A DNA stretch of 64,000 bases from Algoriphagus sp. NG3 (GCF_034119865.1 NZ_CP139421.1:5827455-5891454); one strand, 5' to 3'. Positions 37,446 through 46,998 are shown, counted from the first letter of the stretch. Numbers and translations are program-made. Notes: generated from the letters alone by a model not told the origin.

Positions 37446-38141
37446 TTGAAAACTTACCAACATCTCTTCTTCGATCTTGACCATACGCTCTGGGATTATG
37501 ATCGTAATGTACAGGAATCACTTTCCGAGCTTTTTGTTCACTACAAACTGGAAAAACTTGGCCTATTGTCGTGCCAACATTTTATAGACTCCTTTTATGC
37601 TGTTAATTATAAACTCTGGGAAGCATATGACAAAGGGGAAATCCTTAGAGATGAATTGAGAGCTAGGCGGTTTCCTTCAATATTTGCTCATGCCGGACTG
37701 GTAGATGCAATTATTCCAGAGGGTTTTGAAGGAGACTTCATGCATAGGACCTCGAGTAAACCCCATCTTTTCCCCCATACCATGGAAGTCCTCAATTATC
37801 TAAAACCCAACTATAAATTGTATGTGATCACCAATGGCTTTGATGAAAGCCAGGCAAAGAAAATGAATTCATCCAGATTGAATGAGTTTTTTGAATTGGT
37901 CATCACCTCAGAGACAACAGGTCACAAAAAGCCTGACCCACGGATCTTTCATTATGCAATTGATCAAGCTGGAGCCACGATAGAGAACAGTCTTATGATA
38001 GGGGATAATCCCATATCAGATGTTTTAGGAGCATATAATGCAGGGCTGGATCAGGTGTTTTTCAACCCAACCGGTAAGTCGATTGACTTGAAGCCTACCT
38101 ACACAATTTCACATTTAAGAGAACTGGAAGACATTCTATAA
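37446..38141 (+). CDS. HAD-superfamily noncanonical pyrimidine nucleotidase, YjjG-like
   Basis: A 231-residue HAD hydrolase: motif I FFDLDHTLWDYD (nucleophile and acid Asp), motif II YVITNG, motif III Lys in GHKKPDPRIF and motif IV MIGDNPISDVLGA. The HTLWDYDRN start is typical of the YjjG branch, which dephosphorylates noncanonical pyrimidine nucleotides. The start codon is TTG, six bases after the ArsR stop. Confidence 0.88.
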   Translation: MKTYQHLFFDLDHTLWDYDRNVQESLSELFVHYKLEKLGLLSCQHFIDSFYAVNYKLWEAYDKGEILRDELRARRFPSIFAHAGLVDAIIPEGFEGDFMHRTSSKPHLFPHTMEVLNYLKPNYKLYVITNGFDESQAKKMNSSRLNEFFELVITSETTGHKKPDPRIFHYAIDQAGATIENSLMIGDNPISDVLGAYNAGLDQVFFNPTGKSIDLKPTYTISHLRELEDIL

Positions 38142-38270
38142 CAGTATGCCGCTGTGGGTGTTTTACTTACAGTATTGAGAATATTTCTCGAAGTGAGTCC
38201 CCATTCGTGATATACGAACGGCGGCTTCAGCGAACTAGAAGCCTTTCTTTGGGGTTCTTTTACTTCATAT

Positions 38271-38303
38271 TTGTCCGCCAATAAAACCTTCTGGTTATCT
38301 TTG
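38271..38303 (+). promoter_or_regulatory. Promoter of pruA
   Basis: TTG at 38271-38273, a 22-bp spacer and TATCTTTG at 38296-38303 match the Bacteroidota consensus exactly. The predicted transcript start (~38310) lies 24 bp before the ATG at 38334. This argues against using the TTG at 38271 as a start codon. Confidence 0.75.
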
Positions 38304-38333
38304 GCAAATCAGAAAATCATAACCCCAGATATC

Positions 38334-39971
38334 ATGCTAAAAGGTTTTTTTAATGTTCCAACTCCGGTAAATGAGCCGGTAAAAGCATACGCTCCCGGTA
38401 GCCCCGAGAGAAAAGAATTACAAGCTGCACTGAAAGAAGCCAGATCTCAGCAAGTGGATGTACCTATGTATATTGGTTCGGATGAGGTCAGAACTGGCAA
38501 TACGCACAAAATGTCTCCTCCGCACGATCACCAACATATTTTGGGTCATTTCCATGAGGGAGATGCTTCCCATGTGGAGCAGGCAATCGATGCGGCACTT
38601 GGTGCCAAAGAGGCTTGGGAAAACCTGGCTTGGGAGCAACGGGCGGCAATTTTCCTAAAAGCTGCTGACCTGATCGCAGGTCCTTATCGCGCCAAAATCA
38701 ATGCGGCTACCATGCTTGGCCAATCCAAAAATGCCATGCAGGCAGAGATTGACGCAGCCTGTGAATTTATAGATTTCTTGCGATTCAATGTGCAATACAT
38801 GACGGAGATCTATGCACAACAGCCTCCGGTTTCTGGAAATGGTGTGTGGAATAGATTGGAGCAGCGTCCACTTGAGGGATTCATTTTCGCTTTGACTCCG
38901 TTCAATTTTACAGCAATTGCCGGCAACTTGCCTACTTCAGCTGCCATGATGGGAAATACCATCGTTTGGAAGCCAGCTTACACGCAGATTTACTCTGCAA
39001 ATGTCCTGATGCAAGTATTCAAAGAAGCGGGTGTTCCTGCCGGTGTGATCAACTTGATTTATGTGGACGGGCCTGTAGCAGGAGATGTGATCTTTAAGCA
39101 TCCCGATTTTGCAGGCATTCATTTTACAGGTTCTACAGGAGTATTTCAGCATATCTGGAAAACAATCGGTTCAAACATTCACCAATACAAATCTTATCCA
39201 AGGATCGTAGGTGAGACTGGTGGAAAAGACTTTGTGATTGCCCACAAGTCCGCCATTCCAAAAGCAGTGGCCGTAGGACTTTCCCGGGGTGCTTTTGAAT
39301 ACCAGGGGCAAAAATGCTCAGCAGCTTCCCGTGCTTACATTCCTTCCAATATCTGGGAAGAAGTGAAAGAAAGCTTGCTGGCTGATCTAGCAGATATGAA
39401 AATGGGCGGAACGGAAGATTTTACCAATTTTATCAATGCGGTAATCGACGAGAAGTCATTTGATAAAATCGCCAAATACATAGACAATGCAAAAGAAAAT
39501 CCGGCAGTGGAAATCATTGCGGGAGGTGACTACGACAAGTCTAAAGGTTACTTCATTGAGCCGACGGTGATCGTGACCCAAGATCCTATGTACACGACGA
39601 TGTGCGAAGAGATTTTTGGCCCGGTGTTGACAATATATGTGTACGATTCGGAACGGTTCGAAGAGGCGCTGGAATTGGTTGATCAGACTTCACCATACGC
39701 TTTGACTGGTGCGATATTCTCTCAGGATCGCTACGCCGTGGAACTGGCGACTACCAAACTGAGAAATGCTGCGGGTAACTTCTATATCAACGACAAACCG
39801 ACCGGTGCGGTAGTAGGACAGCAGCCATTTGGTGGGGCGAGAGCTTCCGGAACTAACGATAAGGCAGGCTCCATGATCAACTTGCTTCGTTGGGTTTCTC
39901 CACGTACGATCAAGGAAACTTTCGTTTCTCCGGAGGATTATAAATATCCTTTCTTGGGAAGCGACCTTTGA
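38334..39971 (+). CDS. pruA: L-glutamate gamma-semialdehyde (1-pyrroline-5-carboxylate) dehydrogenase
   Basis: A 545-residue aldehyde dehydrogenase that oxidises glutamate semialdehyde to glutamate in proline breakdown. It starts MLKGFFNVPTPVNEPVKAYA as other Bacteroidota PruA do, has TPFNFTAIAGNLP, the catalytic Glu in GETGGKDFVI and the Cys in YQGQKCSAASRAYIP. There is no fused proline dehydrogenase domain. The last two codons and the stop lie inside a palindromic repeat. Confidence 0.95.
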   Translation: MLKGFFNVPTPVNEPVKAYAPGSPERKELQAALKEARSQQVDVPMYIGSDEVRTGNTHKMSPPHDHQHILGHFHEGDASHVEQAIDAALGAKEAWENLAWEQRAAIFLKAADLIAGPYRAKINAATMLGQSKNAMQAEIDAACEFIDFLRFNVQYMTEIYAQQPPVSGNGVWNRLEQRPLEGFIFALTPFNFTAIAGNLPTSAAMMGNTIVWKPAYTQIYSANVLMQVFKEAGVPAGVINLIYVDGPVAGDVIFKHPDFAGIHFTGSTGVFQHIWKTIGSNIHQYKSYPRIVGETGGKDFVIAHKSAIPKAVAVGLSRGAFEYQGQKCSAASRAYIPSNIWEEVKESLLADLADMKMGGTEDFTNFINAVIDEKSFDKIAKYIDNAKENPAVEIIAGGDYDKSKGYFIEPTVIVTQDPMYTTMCEEIFGPVLTIYVYDSERFEEALELVDQTSPYALTGAIFSQDRYAVELATTKLRNAAGNFYINDKPTGAVVGQQPFGGARASGTNDKAGSMINLLRWVSPRTIKETFVSPEDYKYPFLGSDL

Positions 39972-40083
39972 GGTTTATAAAACCTCGAAGGTCTTGAGTA
40001 CAGAGCTTTGAATTTACTTTTAAAATAAAACCTTCGAGGAGATTGTTCGCTACGTTTTAGCTCACAATAACACCTCAAAGGTT
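39963..40083. repeat. Palindromic repeat element, copy A
   Basis: It starts with the palindrome 39963-39993 (outer arm CCTTTGAGG, inner arm CCTCGAAGG) and ends with arms CCTTCGAGG (40031-40039) and CCTCAAAGG (40073-40081). The outer arms always carry CTTTGAGG/CCTCAAAG and the inner arms CCTCGAAGG/CCTTCGAGG. It overlaps the pruA stop codon: the TGA is part of the repeat. Confidence 0.7.
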
Positions 40084-40088
40084 CAGAG

Positions 40089-40118
40089 GCCTCGGATTTA
40101 GATCCGGGGCTTTTTGTT
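40089..40118 (+). terminator. Intrinsic terminator after pruA
   Basis: GCCTCGGA (40089-40096) pairs with TCCGGGGC (40103-40110; one G-U pair) followed by five T. Confidence 0.75.
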
Positions 40119-40225
40119 TTTGCGACTAAGGACGCAGAGGATTTGTCACCTGCGAATTGAATCTTAGGGGTTGTTTTTTTTAAAATTTTTTCTTTATTTT
40201 TAGTTATACTTCTAAAATCTCGTAA

Positions 40226-41377
40226 ATGAAGAATCTGCCTCTTTTATTGTTGACCGTCTTATTTTTTTCATGTTCCAAAGAAAGAGATCCAATTCAGGGA
40301 AAGCTTGAAGATTTCGTGTCAGGAGAGATGAGCTTTGAGCGGGATGCAGAGACAAGTTTTATGGGGTTTCAGAAAAGTATAACCAAAAACGGTAAGGAGA
40401 TGGTTTATACCAAATGGAATGGGATTTTTGGCTTTTATGATATAAAAACAGGCAGGAAAATAGGAGATTATACAGTTCCCCGGGAAGGCCCAATGGCGTT
40501 TAAAGGGATGCCGGAAGTTGGAGGTTTTTTAGATGATGGTGGATTATTTGTCACAAATTCTACTGGCTTTACGAATATCTATAAGAATGACACATTGGTA
40601 AAATCATATCTGCGGGATGTAGAAGCTTATGAACCTGAAAAATACCTGTATTTAGCGCATAATAGAAATGCTTTTCATACACTCTCAGGCAAAAGGTATG
40701 AATTGACGTTTAACCCTTTTGAATTTATGGCAATACGGGAAGGAAGGGATGGATTGGATTTGTCATTTACATCTTGGATTGGTGAATTTGACGCGGAAGG
40801 AGATTTAATATGCAAATCTGATTTTAAGGCACCTTACGATGAATCCTATTCCCAATCCTCCTCGGGAGGAAAATTGGTGAGGATGGTAGCAGAAGGGAAT
40901 TCATGGGCCATGTTCCCGTATTCTGATTCTCTCTATCAGATTAAAGACTGTAAGGTGGTGGCCCGTATGAAATTGCCTAAATTGACTCCATTTCCCTATT
41001 ATCCGGATACGTATGTAGGAGACAGGAATAAGGGGTCTTGGGAAAGACCCGAAGACGGTGCGCTCAATTTACATCTGATTCACGACCAATCTTCTGGGCT
41101 GAATGTGAGAATGACTATGGTAAAGAACCAGAAGTCGGATACAGACATAACGGATCCGCGGCAAAGAATGTATCTGGATCAGAAAACCTATCTGCTTTTG
41201 ATCTATGATGCTGATTGGGATCTGAGAGGTGAACTTGAAGTGGTTTATCCTTCAGGAACCCGTTTTGAGAATATTTTTTCTACTTCCGAAGGCCTTTTTA
41301 TCAACAAACCCGAGCAGGAATCAGAGGATGAATATGGGTTTTATAAGATAGACTTGAGTGGGTTTGCAGATGAATAG
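40226..41377 (+). CDS. DUF4221-family lipoprotein
   Basis: A 383-residue lipoprotein (lipobox Cys16 in VLFFSC) with repeated beta-strand units resembling a propeller, as in DUF4221 proteins found almost only in Cyclobacteriaceae and relatives. Recognisable parts are YTVPREGPMAFKGMPEVGGF, a middle block with YPYSDSLYQI-like strand (MFPYSDSLYQIKDC) and TYLLLIYDADWDLRGELEV. The function is unknown. The gene lies between two copies of a palindromic repeat. Confidence 0.85.
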   Translation: MKNLPLLLLTVLFFSCSKERDPIQGKLEDFVSGEMSFERDAETSFMGFQKSITKNGKEMVYTKWNGIFGFYDIKTGRKIGDYTVPREGPMAFKGMPEVGGFLDDGGLFVTNSTGFTNIYKNDTLVKSYLRDVEAYEPEKYLYLAHNRNAFHTLSGKRYELTFNPFEFMAIREGRDGLDLSFTSWIGEFDAEGDLICKSDFKAPYDESYSQSSSGGKLVRMVAEGNSWAMFPYSDSLYQIKDCKVVARMKLPKLTPFPYYPDTYVGDRNKGSWERPEDGALNLHLIHDQSSGLNVRMTMVKNQKSDTDITDPRQRMYLDQKTYLLLIYDADWDLRGELEVVYPSGTRFENIFSTSEGLFINKPEQESEDEYGFYKIDLSGFADE

Positions 41378-41431
41378 TTGAAGGGTAAGGGAGGATTGCT
41401 TTGCGTCGCTTCGTGCTCTTCGTGGCTAAAA

Positions 41432-41462
41432 ACAAAAAAAACGGCTGAATCTCTCCAGCCGT
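41432..41462 (-). terminator. Intrinsic terminator of fabG
   Basis: On the minus strand ACGGCTG pairs with CAGCCGT and is followed by eight T. Confidence 0.75.
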
Positions 41463-41466
41463 CCGT

Positions 41467-41614
41467 CAGACCTTTGAGGTTTTCAAAAACCTCGAAGGTC
41501 TGTGCTTACAATTTTTCTTTACTTTAAGAGGTTTTAAATAATTCTTTAGGTTTCTCGAACCTCGAATGTATGCATTAAGTAAAAACCTTCGAGGTCTGGA
41601 AGACCTCAAAGGTT
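41467..41614. repeat. Palindromic repeat element, copy B
   Basis: Palindrome 41467-41502 (CAGACCTTTGAGG...CCTCGAAGGTCTG) at one end and palindrome 41583-41614 (AACCTTCGAGG...CCTCAAAGGTT) at the other, with a degenerate AGGTTTCTCGAACCTCGA in the middle. It has the same outer/inner arm rule as copy A. Its last bases overlap the fabG stop codon on the minus strand. Confidence 0.7.
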
Positions 41615-42359
41615 AGGTGTACATCGCTCCATTCACATGAAGCACCTGTCCCGATATATAACTACTCATATCCGATCCCAAGAACACACAGGCATCAGCC
41701 ACTTCCTCCGGCTGTCCGCCACGCTTCATCGGGATGCCATCTCTCCAGCCTTGCACCGTTTTCTCATCCAGTACTTCAGTCATTTCAGTTTCTATAAAAC
41801 CTGGTGCTATGGCGTTGCATCGGATATTTCTAGAGCCAAGTTCTAGAGCAACAGATTTTGTAAAGCCTATGATCCCTGCTTTGGATGCAGCATAGTTGGA
41901 CTGGCCGGCATTTCCCTTGGCTCCCACTACAGAAGTGATATTGATGATGGAGCCGGATTTTTGCTTCATCATCGTTCTATTTGCTGCTTTTACAGTATTG
42001 AAGCAGGATTTTAGGTTGATTCCTATTACTTCATCCCATGCTTCCTCGGTCATTCTCATCAAGAGATTGTCGCGGGTGATTCCTGCATTGTTGATCAAAA
42101 CATCCAGTGCGCCGAATTCAGCAACGACATTATTTACCAACTCTTCTGCGGCTTTGAAGTCTGAAGCGTCAGATCTATAGCCTTTGGCTTTGATGCCGTA
42201 AGCTGCCAGTTCTCTTTCGAGTGTTTGACCTTTTTCTATGCTTGACAAAAAAGTGAAAGCGACATTGGCGCCTTCTTGTGCATATCTTATAGCTATTGCT
42301 CTTCCGATGCCTTTAGATGCACCGGTGATCAATGCCGTTTTTCCTGAAAGTAATCCCAT
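41613..42359 (-). CDS. fabG: 3-oxoacyl-[acyl-carrier-protein] reductase
   Basis: A 248-residue short-chain dehydrogenase with the cofactor motif TGASKGIGRA, NNAGITRDN, the catalytic Ser region INITSVVGAKG and Tyr-x-x-x-Lys in YAASKAG. The full-length match to FabG (NGAMYT C-terminus) supports NADPH-dependent reduction of 3-oxoacyl-ACP in fatty acid synthesis. It is not next to acpP or fabF here. The stop codon is embedded in repeat copy B. Confidence 0.92.
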   Translation of the reverse strand: MGLLSGKTALITGASKGIGRAIAIRYAQEGANVAFTFLSSIEKGQTLERELAAYGIKAKGYRSDASDFKAAEELVNNVVAEFGALDVLINNAGITRDNLLMRMTEEAWDEVIGINLKSCFNTVKAANRTMMKQKSGSIINITSVVGAKGNAGQSNYAASKAGIIGFTKSVALELGSRNIRCNAIAPGFIETEMTEVLDEKTVQGWRDGIPMKRGGQPEEVADACVFLGSDMSSYISGQVLHVNGAMYT

Positions 42360-42610
42360 CTAGTTCTAAAATTTTGTTTGCTCAAAATTAGAAAAAAAGC
42401 TAAAACTTTTGATTCTAAAGTCGATTCTACTACTTATTCATGACAAACAATAAATATAAATCTGCATATAAGAGATAATATAAAATTAAATTCTACTATT
42501 CTTGTATAGTGCAGAATCATGTGTTGAAAAGGGCTTGTGTTTTAGGCAAGAACAGTATTTTCAACCTGGTAGTGGAGCCAAACTGGATTTTTTTCTGAAG
42601 CCAAAAGGCC

Positions 42611-42618
42611 TATTTTTG
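42611..42618 (+). promoter_or_regulatory. Candidate -7 element of lpdA
   Basis: TATTTTTG matches TAnnTTTG, 37 bp before the ATG. No TTG is found at the expected -33 spacing, so support is partial. The other 240 bp back to fabG show no feature. Confidence 0.4.
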
Positions 42619-42655
42619 CATAGTTTCAACTCGTTTAAAATAACTCAAAATAGAT

Positions 42656-44053
42656 ATGTCTTCGACAAAATTTGACGTGATCGTGGTGGGCAGTGGACCA
42701 GGTGGCTATGTAGCTGCCATTCGCGCTTCCCAACTCGGCCTAAAAACTGCCGTGGTAGAAGCTGCGGAATTGGGTGGTATTTGCCTTAACTGGGGGTGTA
42801 TTCCCACCAAAGCTCTACTAAAGAGTGCCCAGGTATTTGAGTACATCAATCATGCGGCGGATTATGGGATTAACGTAAAAGAAGCCAATGCTGATTTTAC
42901 AGGTATCGTCAAAAGGAGTCGGGGAGTAGCTGACGGAATGAGTAAGGGAGTTACCTTCCTTATGAAGAAAAATAAGATTGAGGTGATTAAAGGCTGGGGG
43001 AAAATCCAGCCTGGTAAGAAAGTAGAAGTGACCGATAGTGAAGACAAAAAAACAGTCTATTCTGCGGATAACATTATCATAGCTACCGGAGCCAGATCCA
43101 GAGAGCTTCCTTCCATGAAAATCGATAAGAAGAAGATTATCGGTTACCGTGAAGCAATGGTGTTGGACAAAATGCCTAAGAAAATGGTAGTGGTGGGTTC
43201 TGGAGCTATCGGGATCGAGTTCGCTTATTTTTACGCGACCATGGGAGCGGAAGTCACTATCGTAGAATTTTTAGATAGAATTGTTCCTGTAGAAGATGCT
43301 GAGGTTTCCAAGACATTGGAGAAGATCTATAAGAAAGCAGGCATGACCATTATGACTTCTTCGGAGGTGACGGCGGTAGATACTAAAGGAACGGGCTGCA
43401 AAGTGACTGTGAAAACTGCCAAAGGCGAAGAAACATTGGAATGTGATATCGTGCTTTCTGCCGCAGGGGTTGTTTCCAATCTTGAGAATATCGGTTTGGA
43501 AGATGTGGGGATTTTGGTGGACAAAGGCAAAATCAAAGTTGATGAATACTATAAAACGAATATGCCTGGGTACTATGCCATAGGTGATGTGATCCCTGGG
43601 CCGGCATTGGCTCACGTGGCATCCGCAGAGGGAATTATCTGTGTGGAGAAGATCGCAGGTCAGAATCCTGAGCCTTTGGACTATGGTAATATTCCAGGCT
43701 GTACCTATTGCTCTCCTGAAATCGCCTCTGTAGGGATGACAGAAGCGAAAGCCAAGGAAGCTGGCTATGAGTTGAGAATCGGTAAGTTTCCATTCTCCGC
43801 ATCAGGCAAAGCTTCGGCAGCCGGAGCGAAAGACGGCTTCGTGAAGTTGGTATTTGACAAAAAATACGGAGAATTACTTGGAGCCCATATGATTGGGTTC
43901 AACGTGACCGAGATGATCGCCGAGATCGTTGCTATCCGTAAGCTGGAAACTACTGGTCATGAAATAATTAAAACGGTACATCCTCACCCTACCATGTCAG
44001 AAGCGATTATGGAGGCAGCTGCAGCGGCTTATGACGAAGTGATTCACCTTTGA
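42656..44053 (+). CDS. lpdA: Dihydrolipoyl dehydrogenase (E3)
   Basis: A 465-residue flavoprotein disulfide reductase. The FAD motif is VVGSGPGGYVAAIRASQLG, the redox disulfide GGICLNWGCIPTKAL, the NAD motif VVVGSGAIGIEFAYFYATMG, and the C-terminal active site HPHPTMSEAIMEA. It reoxidises lipoamide of pyruvate/2-oxoglutarate dehydrogenases and the glycine cleavage system. It is monocistronic here; no E1/E2 genes are adjacent. Confidence 0.96.
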   Translation: MSSTKFDVIVVGSGPGGYVAAIRASQLGLKTAVVEAAELGGICLNWGCIPTKALLKSAQVFEYINHAADYGINVKEANADFTGIVKRSRGVADGMSKGVTFLMKKNKIEVIKGWGKIQPGKKVEVTDSEDKKTVYSADNIIIATGARSRELPSMKIDKKKIIGYREAMVLDKMPKKMVVVGSGAIGIEFAYFYATMGAEVTIVEFLDRIVPVEDAEVSKTLEKIYKKAGMTIMTSSEVTAVDTKGTGCKVTVKTAKGEETLECDIVLSAAGVVSNLENIGLEDVGILVDKGKIKVDEYYKTNMPGYYAIGDVIPGPALAHVASAEGIICVEKIAGQNPEPLDYGNIPGCTYCSPEIASVGMTEAKAKEAGYELRIGKFPFSASGKASAAGAKDGFVKLVFDKKYGELLGAHMIGFNVTEMIAEIVAIRKLETTGHEIIKTVHPHPTMSEAIMEAAAAAYDEVIHL

Positions 44054-44078
44054 TCAAAATAATTAGAAAAATAAATGG

Positions 44079-44110
44079 CACAAGACTTACAAGTGTAGGT
44101 CTTGTGTTTT
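44079..44110 (+). terminator. Intrinsic terminator of lpdA
   Basis: CACAAGACTTAC pairs with GTAGGTCTTGTG, followed by TTTT. Confidence 0.75.
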
Positions 44111-44145
44111 ACATTTAGGGAAGAAATTTTTCAAACCATCGATTC

Positions 44146-44679
44146 TTGCAGGAAGAACAACTCATCGCCGGACTAAGGGCAAAAGACAGAAAGACCACCG
44201 AGTATTTGTATGACAAATACTCGAGAGCTCTCTATGCGGTGATCTCCAGGATTGTTTTCGACAAAGATATCGCAGAGGAGATTTTTCATGATTCATTTGT
44301 GAAAATCACACGGAAAATTGAGCATTACGATGAGTCAAAAGGCCGTTTATACACTTGGATGGCCAATATTTGTCGTAATTCAGCCATTGATAAACTTCGA
44401 TCAAAAGAAATTTCACAATCCGGTAAGACCAACACAATAGATGACTTCGTATATGGAATGGAAAGCCAATCAGGCACCCAAGAGCACATAGACGGGATCG
44501 GAGTGAAGGAACTGATGATCGATCTCAATGATGACCAAAAGTTTATAGTTGAATATATCTACTTCAAAGGATATACACATTCGGAGGTTTCGGAGGAATT
44601 CGAAATACCTCTAGGCACCGTCAAGTCTAGGGTAAGAGCGGCAATACAAGTGTTGAAAAAAAATGTAGCAAGAATCTAG
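44146..44679 (+). CDS. ECF-type RNA polymerase sigma factor
   Basis: A 177-residue sigma-70 family protein with region 2 (EYLYDKYSRALYAVISRIVF, IAEEIFHDSFVKI, LYTWMANICRNSAIDKLRS) and region 4 (YIYFKGYTHSEVSEEFEIPLGTVKSRVRAAI). The start codon is TTG. It overlaps by one base the anti-sigma factor gene, which begins with GTG. The pair matches the sigma/RskA-like anti-sigma arrangement common in Bacteroidota. Confidence 0.92.
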   Translation: MQEEQLIAGLRAKDRKTTEYLYDKYSRALYAVISRIVFDKDIAEEIFHDSFVKITRKIEHYDESKGRLYTWMANICRNSAIDKLRSKEISQSGKTNTIDDFVYGMESQSGTQEHIDGIGVKELMIDLNDDQKFIVEYIYFKGYTHSEVSEEFEIPLGTVKSRVRAAIQVLKKNVARI

Positions 44680-45503
44680 TGGATATTCAATCTTACATAT
44701 CGTCAGGTAAACTGGAGCTTTTCCTTTTGGGAGAGTTGACGGAGCGAGAGCGTGAGGAGGTATTGAGCCTGGCTAAGACGTATCCTGAAATCCAGAAAGA
44801 ACTGGATGAATTGGAGGAGACCATGTTCGCCTTTGATAATATGTCCGGCAGCGCACCTTCTCAAGAAGTGAAGGATAAGATTTTCTCTACCCTGGAAAAT
44901 GACTTTATCCTAAAAGAAACACCAAAACCTACTGCAACACCAGCTGATACTAAAGTAGTGCCAATCAGTAGCCCGTGGAAGCCTTTTGCGATAGCGGCTT
45001 CTATTGCTGCCATAGTAGCTTCAGGAGCGGCATTCTATTATGCTGATAAGTATCAGGAGAAAAACGATCAGTTTACAGCATTGCTTCAAGACCAGTCAGT
45101 AATGGCGGATAATCTGAATCAAGTGAAGCAGGAATACGATCAAAAGGATTCCCAATTAGACAGAATGATCGCCGGTGACTTTAAGCGTGTGGAGATGAGA
45201 GGAGAAGGGTTTGAAATGCAGAAAGATGCAAGAGTAGATGTGTTCTGGGATCAAAATGCGCAGGAAGTCTTTATCGCTGTGAATACCTTGAATGAGCTGA
45301 GTGAAGAGTTTGATTACCAACTTTGGGCGATCGGAGACGAAGGTCCGGTGGGTATTGGACTGGTGAACTCTGGTGAAAAACTCACACTACAGCAGATGGA
45401 GGCAGTCGCCCAGGCAGGAGCTTTTGCCATTACCATTGAGCCAAAAGGTGGATCTGAATCACCTACGCTTGAGAAATTGGTGGTGCTTGGAGAAGTAGCA
45501 TAA
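44679..45503 (+). CDS. Anti-sigma factor, RskA-like, membrane-anchored
   Basis: A 274-residue protein. The N-terminus holds an anti-sigma zinc-finger-like helical segment without Cys/His (SSGKLELFLLGELTEREREEVLSL). A single membrane segment follows (PFAIAASIAAIVASGAAFYYA, about residues 105-125), then an extracytoplasmic coiled coil and an RskA-type C-terminal domain (DYQLWAIGDEGPVGIGLV). It should hold the ECF sigma at the membrane until a signal. The start codon is GTG, overlapping the sigma stop. Confidence 0.88.
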   Translation: MDIQSYISSGKLELFLLGELTEREREEVLSLAKTYPEIQKELDELEETMFAFDNMSGSAPSQEVKDKIFSTLENDFILKETPKPTATPADTKVVPISSPWKPFAIAASIAAIVASGAAFYYADKYQEKNDQFTALLQDQSVMADNLNQVKQEYDQKDSQLDRMIAGDFKRVEMRGEGFEMQKDARVDVFWDQNAQEVFIAVNTLNELSEEFDYQLWAIGDEGPVGIGLVNSGEKLTLQQMEAVAQAGAFAITIEPKGGSESPTLEKLVVLGEVA

Positions 45504-45518
45504 GAATCATTAAAAAAA

Positions 45519-45548
45519 TCGCCTGCTCTGAAAAGAGCAGGCTTTTTT
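45519..45548 (+). terminator. Intrinsic terminator of the sigma/anti-sigma operon
   Basis: GCCTGCTCT (45521-45529) pairs with AGAGCAGGC (45534-45542) around GAAA, followed by six T. Confidence 0.85.
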
Positions 45549-45593
45549 CATTTTGGGGAAATAGAAGCATCTTTATATCCTCAACCACTACCT

Positions 45594-46052
45594 ATGGAAC
45601 TACAACTCTCTACACCAGCTTTGCTTTTTTCGGCTATCACCTTATTGATGCTGGCATATACCAACCGATTCTTGGCTATAGCAAATTTGATTCGTGGCCT
45701 TCATAAAAAATTCCTCGAATCACCAGATCAGGGAATACTAGTAGAGCAACTTCATAATCTCCGAAAGAGGCTCACACTTATCAAAAACATGCAGCTTTTT
45801 GGAGTTTTTAGCTTTTTGCTATGCGTGGTCTGCATGTACATGCTGTTTAGAGGCATTACTGAAGCTGCAAATTGGGTTTTTGTTGGGAGTATGCTTTCCC
45901 TCCTGATTTCATTGGGGCTATCACTGATAGAAATACAAATATCCACCAAAGCTTTAAACCTGGAATTGGCCGATATGGAAGAGGTTTTCAGGAAGAGAAG
46001 TTCTGGACTCGACTTTATATTTAAAAAAGAATCGAAAAAAGATGAAGAATAA
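45594..46052 (+). CDS. DUF2721-family membrane protein
   Basis: A 152-residue protein with three hydrophobic segments: LLFSAITLLMLAYTNRF, FGVFSFLLCVVCMYMLF and WVFVGSMLSLLISLGLSL. The loop NRFLAIANLIRGLHKKF and the final ALNLEL are DUF2721 features. Function unknown. It overlaps the GDPD gene by 11 bp, so the two are co-translated. Confidence 0.85.
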   Translation: MELQLSTPALLFSAITLLMLAYTNRFLAIANLIRGLHKKFLESPDQGILVEQLHNLRKRLTLIKNMQLFGVFSFLLCVVCMYMLFRGITEAANWVFVGSMLSLLISLGLSLIEIQISTKALNLELADMEEVFRKRSSGLDFIFKKESKKDEE

Positions 46053-46998
46053 CTTATTGTGGATACCTGCCCTATTTATATTTCTCACGGCATGTGGACC
46101 AAAAGAATCCGATAAACAAGAAATTGAGTCAATTGACACGGCTGAAAAGCTAGGTGCTAACCACATCCAACTCAATTCAGTAGAGGAAGCCAGGGATTTC
46201 TACTCTTGGTCTTCGGATCGGGTTCCTATGGTTTCCGCACACAGAGGCGGGCCATATCCAGGTTTTCCGGAAAATGCCATTGAGACCTTTGCAAACGTTC
46301 TGGAATACACTCCAGCCATCATCGAGCTTGATGTAGCAATGACCAAAGATGGCATTTTGGTGCTCATGCATGATGATAAGTTGGATAGAACAACCACTGG
46401 AAAAGGATTGGTCAGTGATGCGACTTATGCTGAGATCCAAGAGCTTTTCCTCAAAGACCAAGAAGGAAATGTGACTGAATTTAAAGTACCAACTTTGGAA
46501 GAAGCCTTGGTCTGGTCTAAAGGAAAAGCACTTTTAACGGTGGATATCAAAAAGTCGGTTCCATACGAGAAAATCGTGGAAGCAGTCGGGGAGACTCAAT
46601 CTGAAGCTTATGCGGCACTTATTACCTATTCCTTTGCTGCAGCCAAAAAACTGCATAACATGGCTCCAGAGCTGATGCTTTCTGTGACTATTAGGAATTT
46701 GGAGGAGATTGAGCGATTGGAGGACACAGGAATCCCTTGGGATAGGGTAATTGCTTTTACGGGCTTATCTGAAAGACCGCAGGAATTTAACAAAGCGCTT
46801 CATGAAAAAGGTGTTTTTGCCATATTGGGTGTACTAGGTAACCTGGATAAAAGTGCAGAGGCAAGAGGGGATGAACTTTATGCCAGTTTCGTGCAAAAAG
46901 GTGCGGACATTTTAGCTACCGATAGACCGATAGAGGCCGCTGCTGCGATCAAGACCTTGGCACCATCGAAAAGCTCCAAATCCAAGTATTTCAACTAA
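46042..46998 (+). CDS. Glycerophosphodiester phosphodiesterase-family lipoprotein
   Basis: A 318-residue lipoprotein (Cys18 in FIFLTAC) with a GDPD TIM barrel: [15 protein letters not shown] (catalytic His/Arg), [25 protein letters not shown] (Glu, Asp and His ligands) and [10 protein letters not shown]. It should hydrolyse glycerophosphodiesters in the periplasm to glycerol-3-phosphate. It is coupled by one base to the threonine aldolase gene. Confidence 0.9.
   Translation: MKNNLLWIPALFIFLTACGPKESDKQEIESIDTAEKLGANHIQLNSVEEARDFYSWSSDRVPMVSAHRGGPYPGFPENAIETFANVLEYTPAIIELDVAMTKDGILVLMHDDKLDRTTTGKGLVSDATYAEIQELFLKDQEGNVTEFKVPTLEEALVWSKGKALLTVDIKKSVPYEKIVEAVGETQSEAYAALITYSFAAAKKLHNMAPELMLSVTIRNLEEIERLEDTGIPWDRVIAFTGLSERPQEFNKALHEKGVFAILGVLGNLDKSAEARGDELYASFVQKGADILATDRPIEAAAAIKTLAPSKSSKSKYFN

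Noticed and set aside
38271..38333. Longer N-terminus of pruA from a TTG start
   Set aside because: The segment contains an exact promoter, so it is probably not translated; PruA homologues start at MLKGFF.
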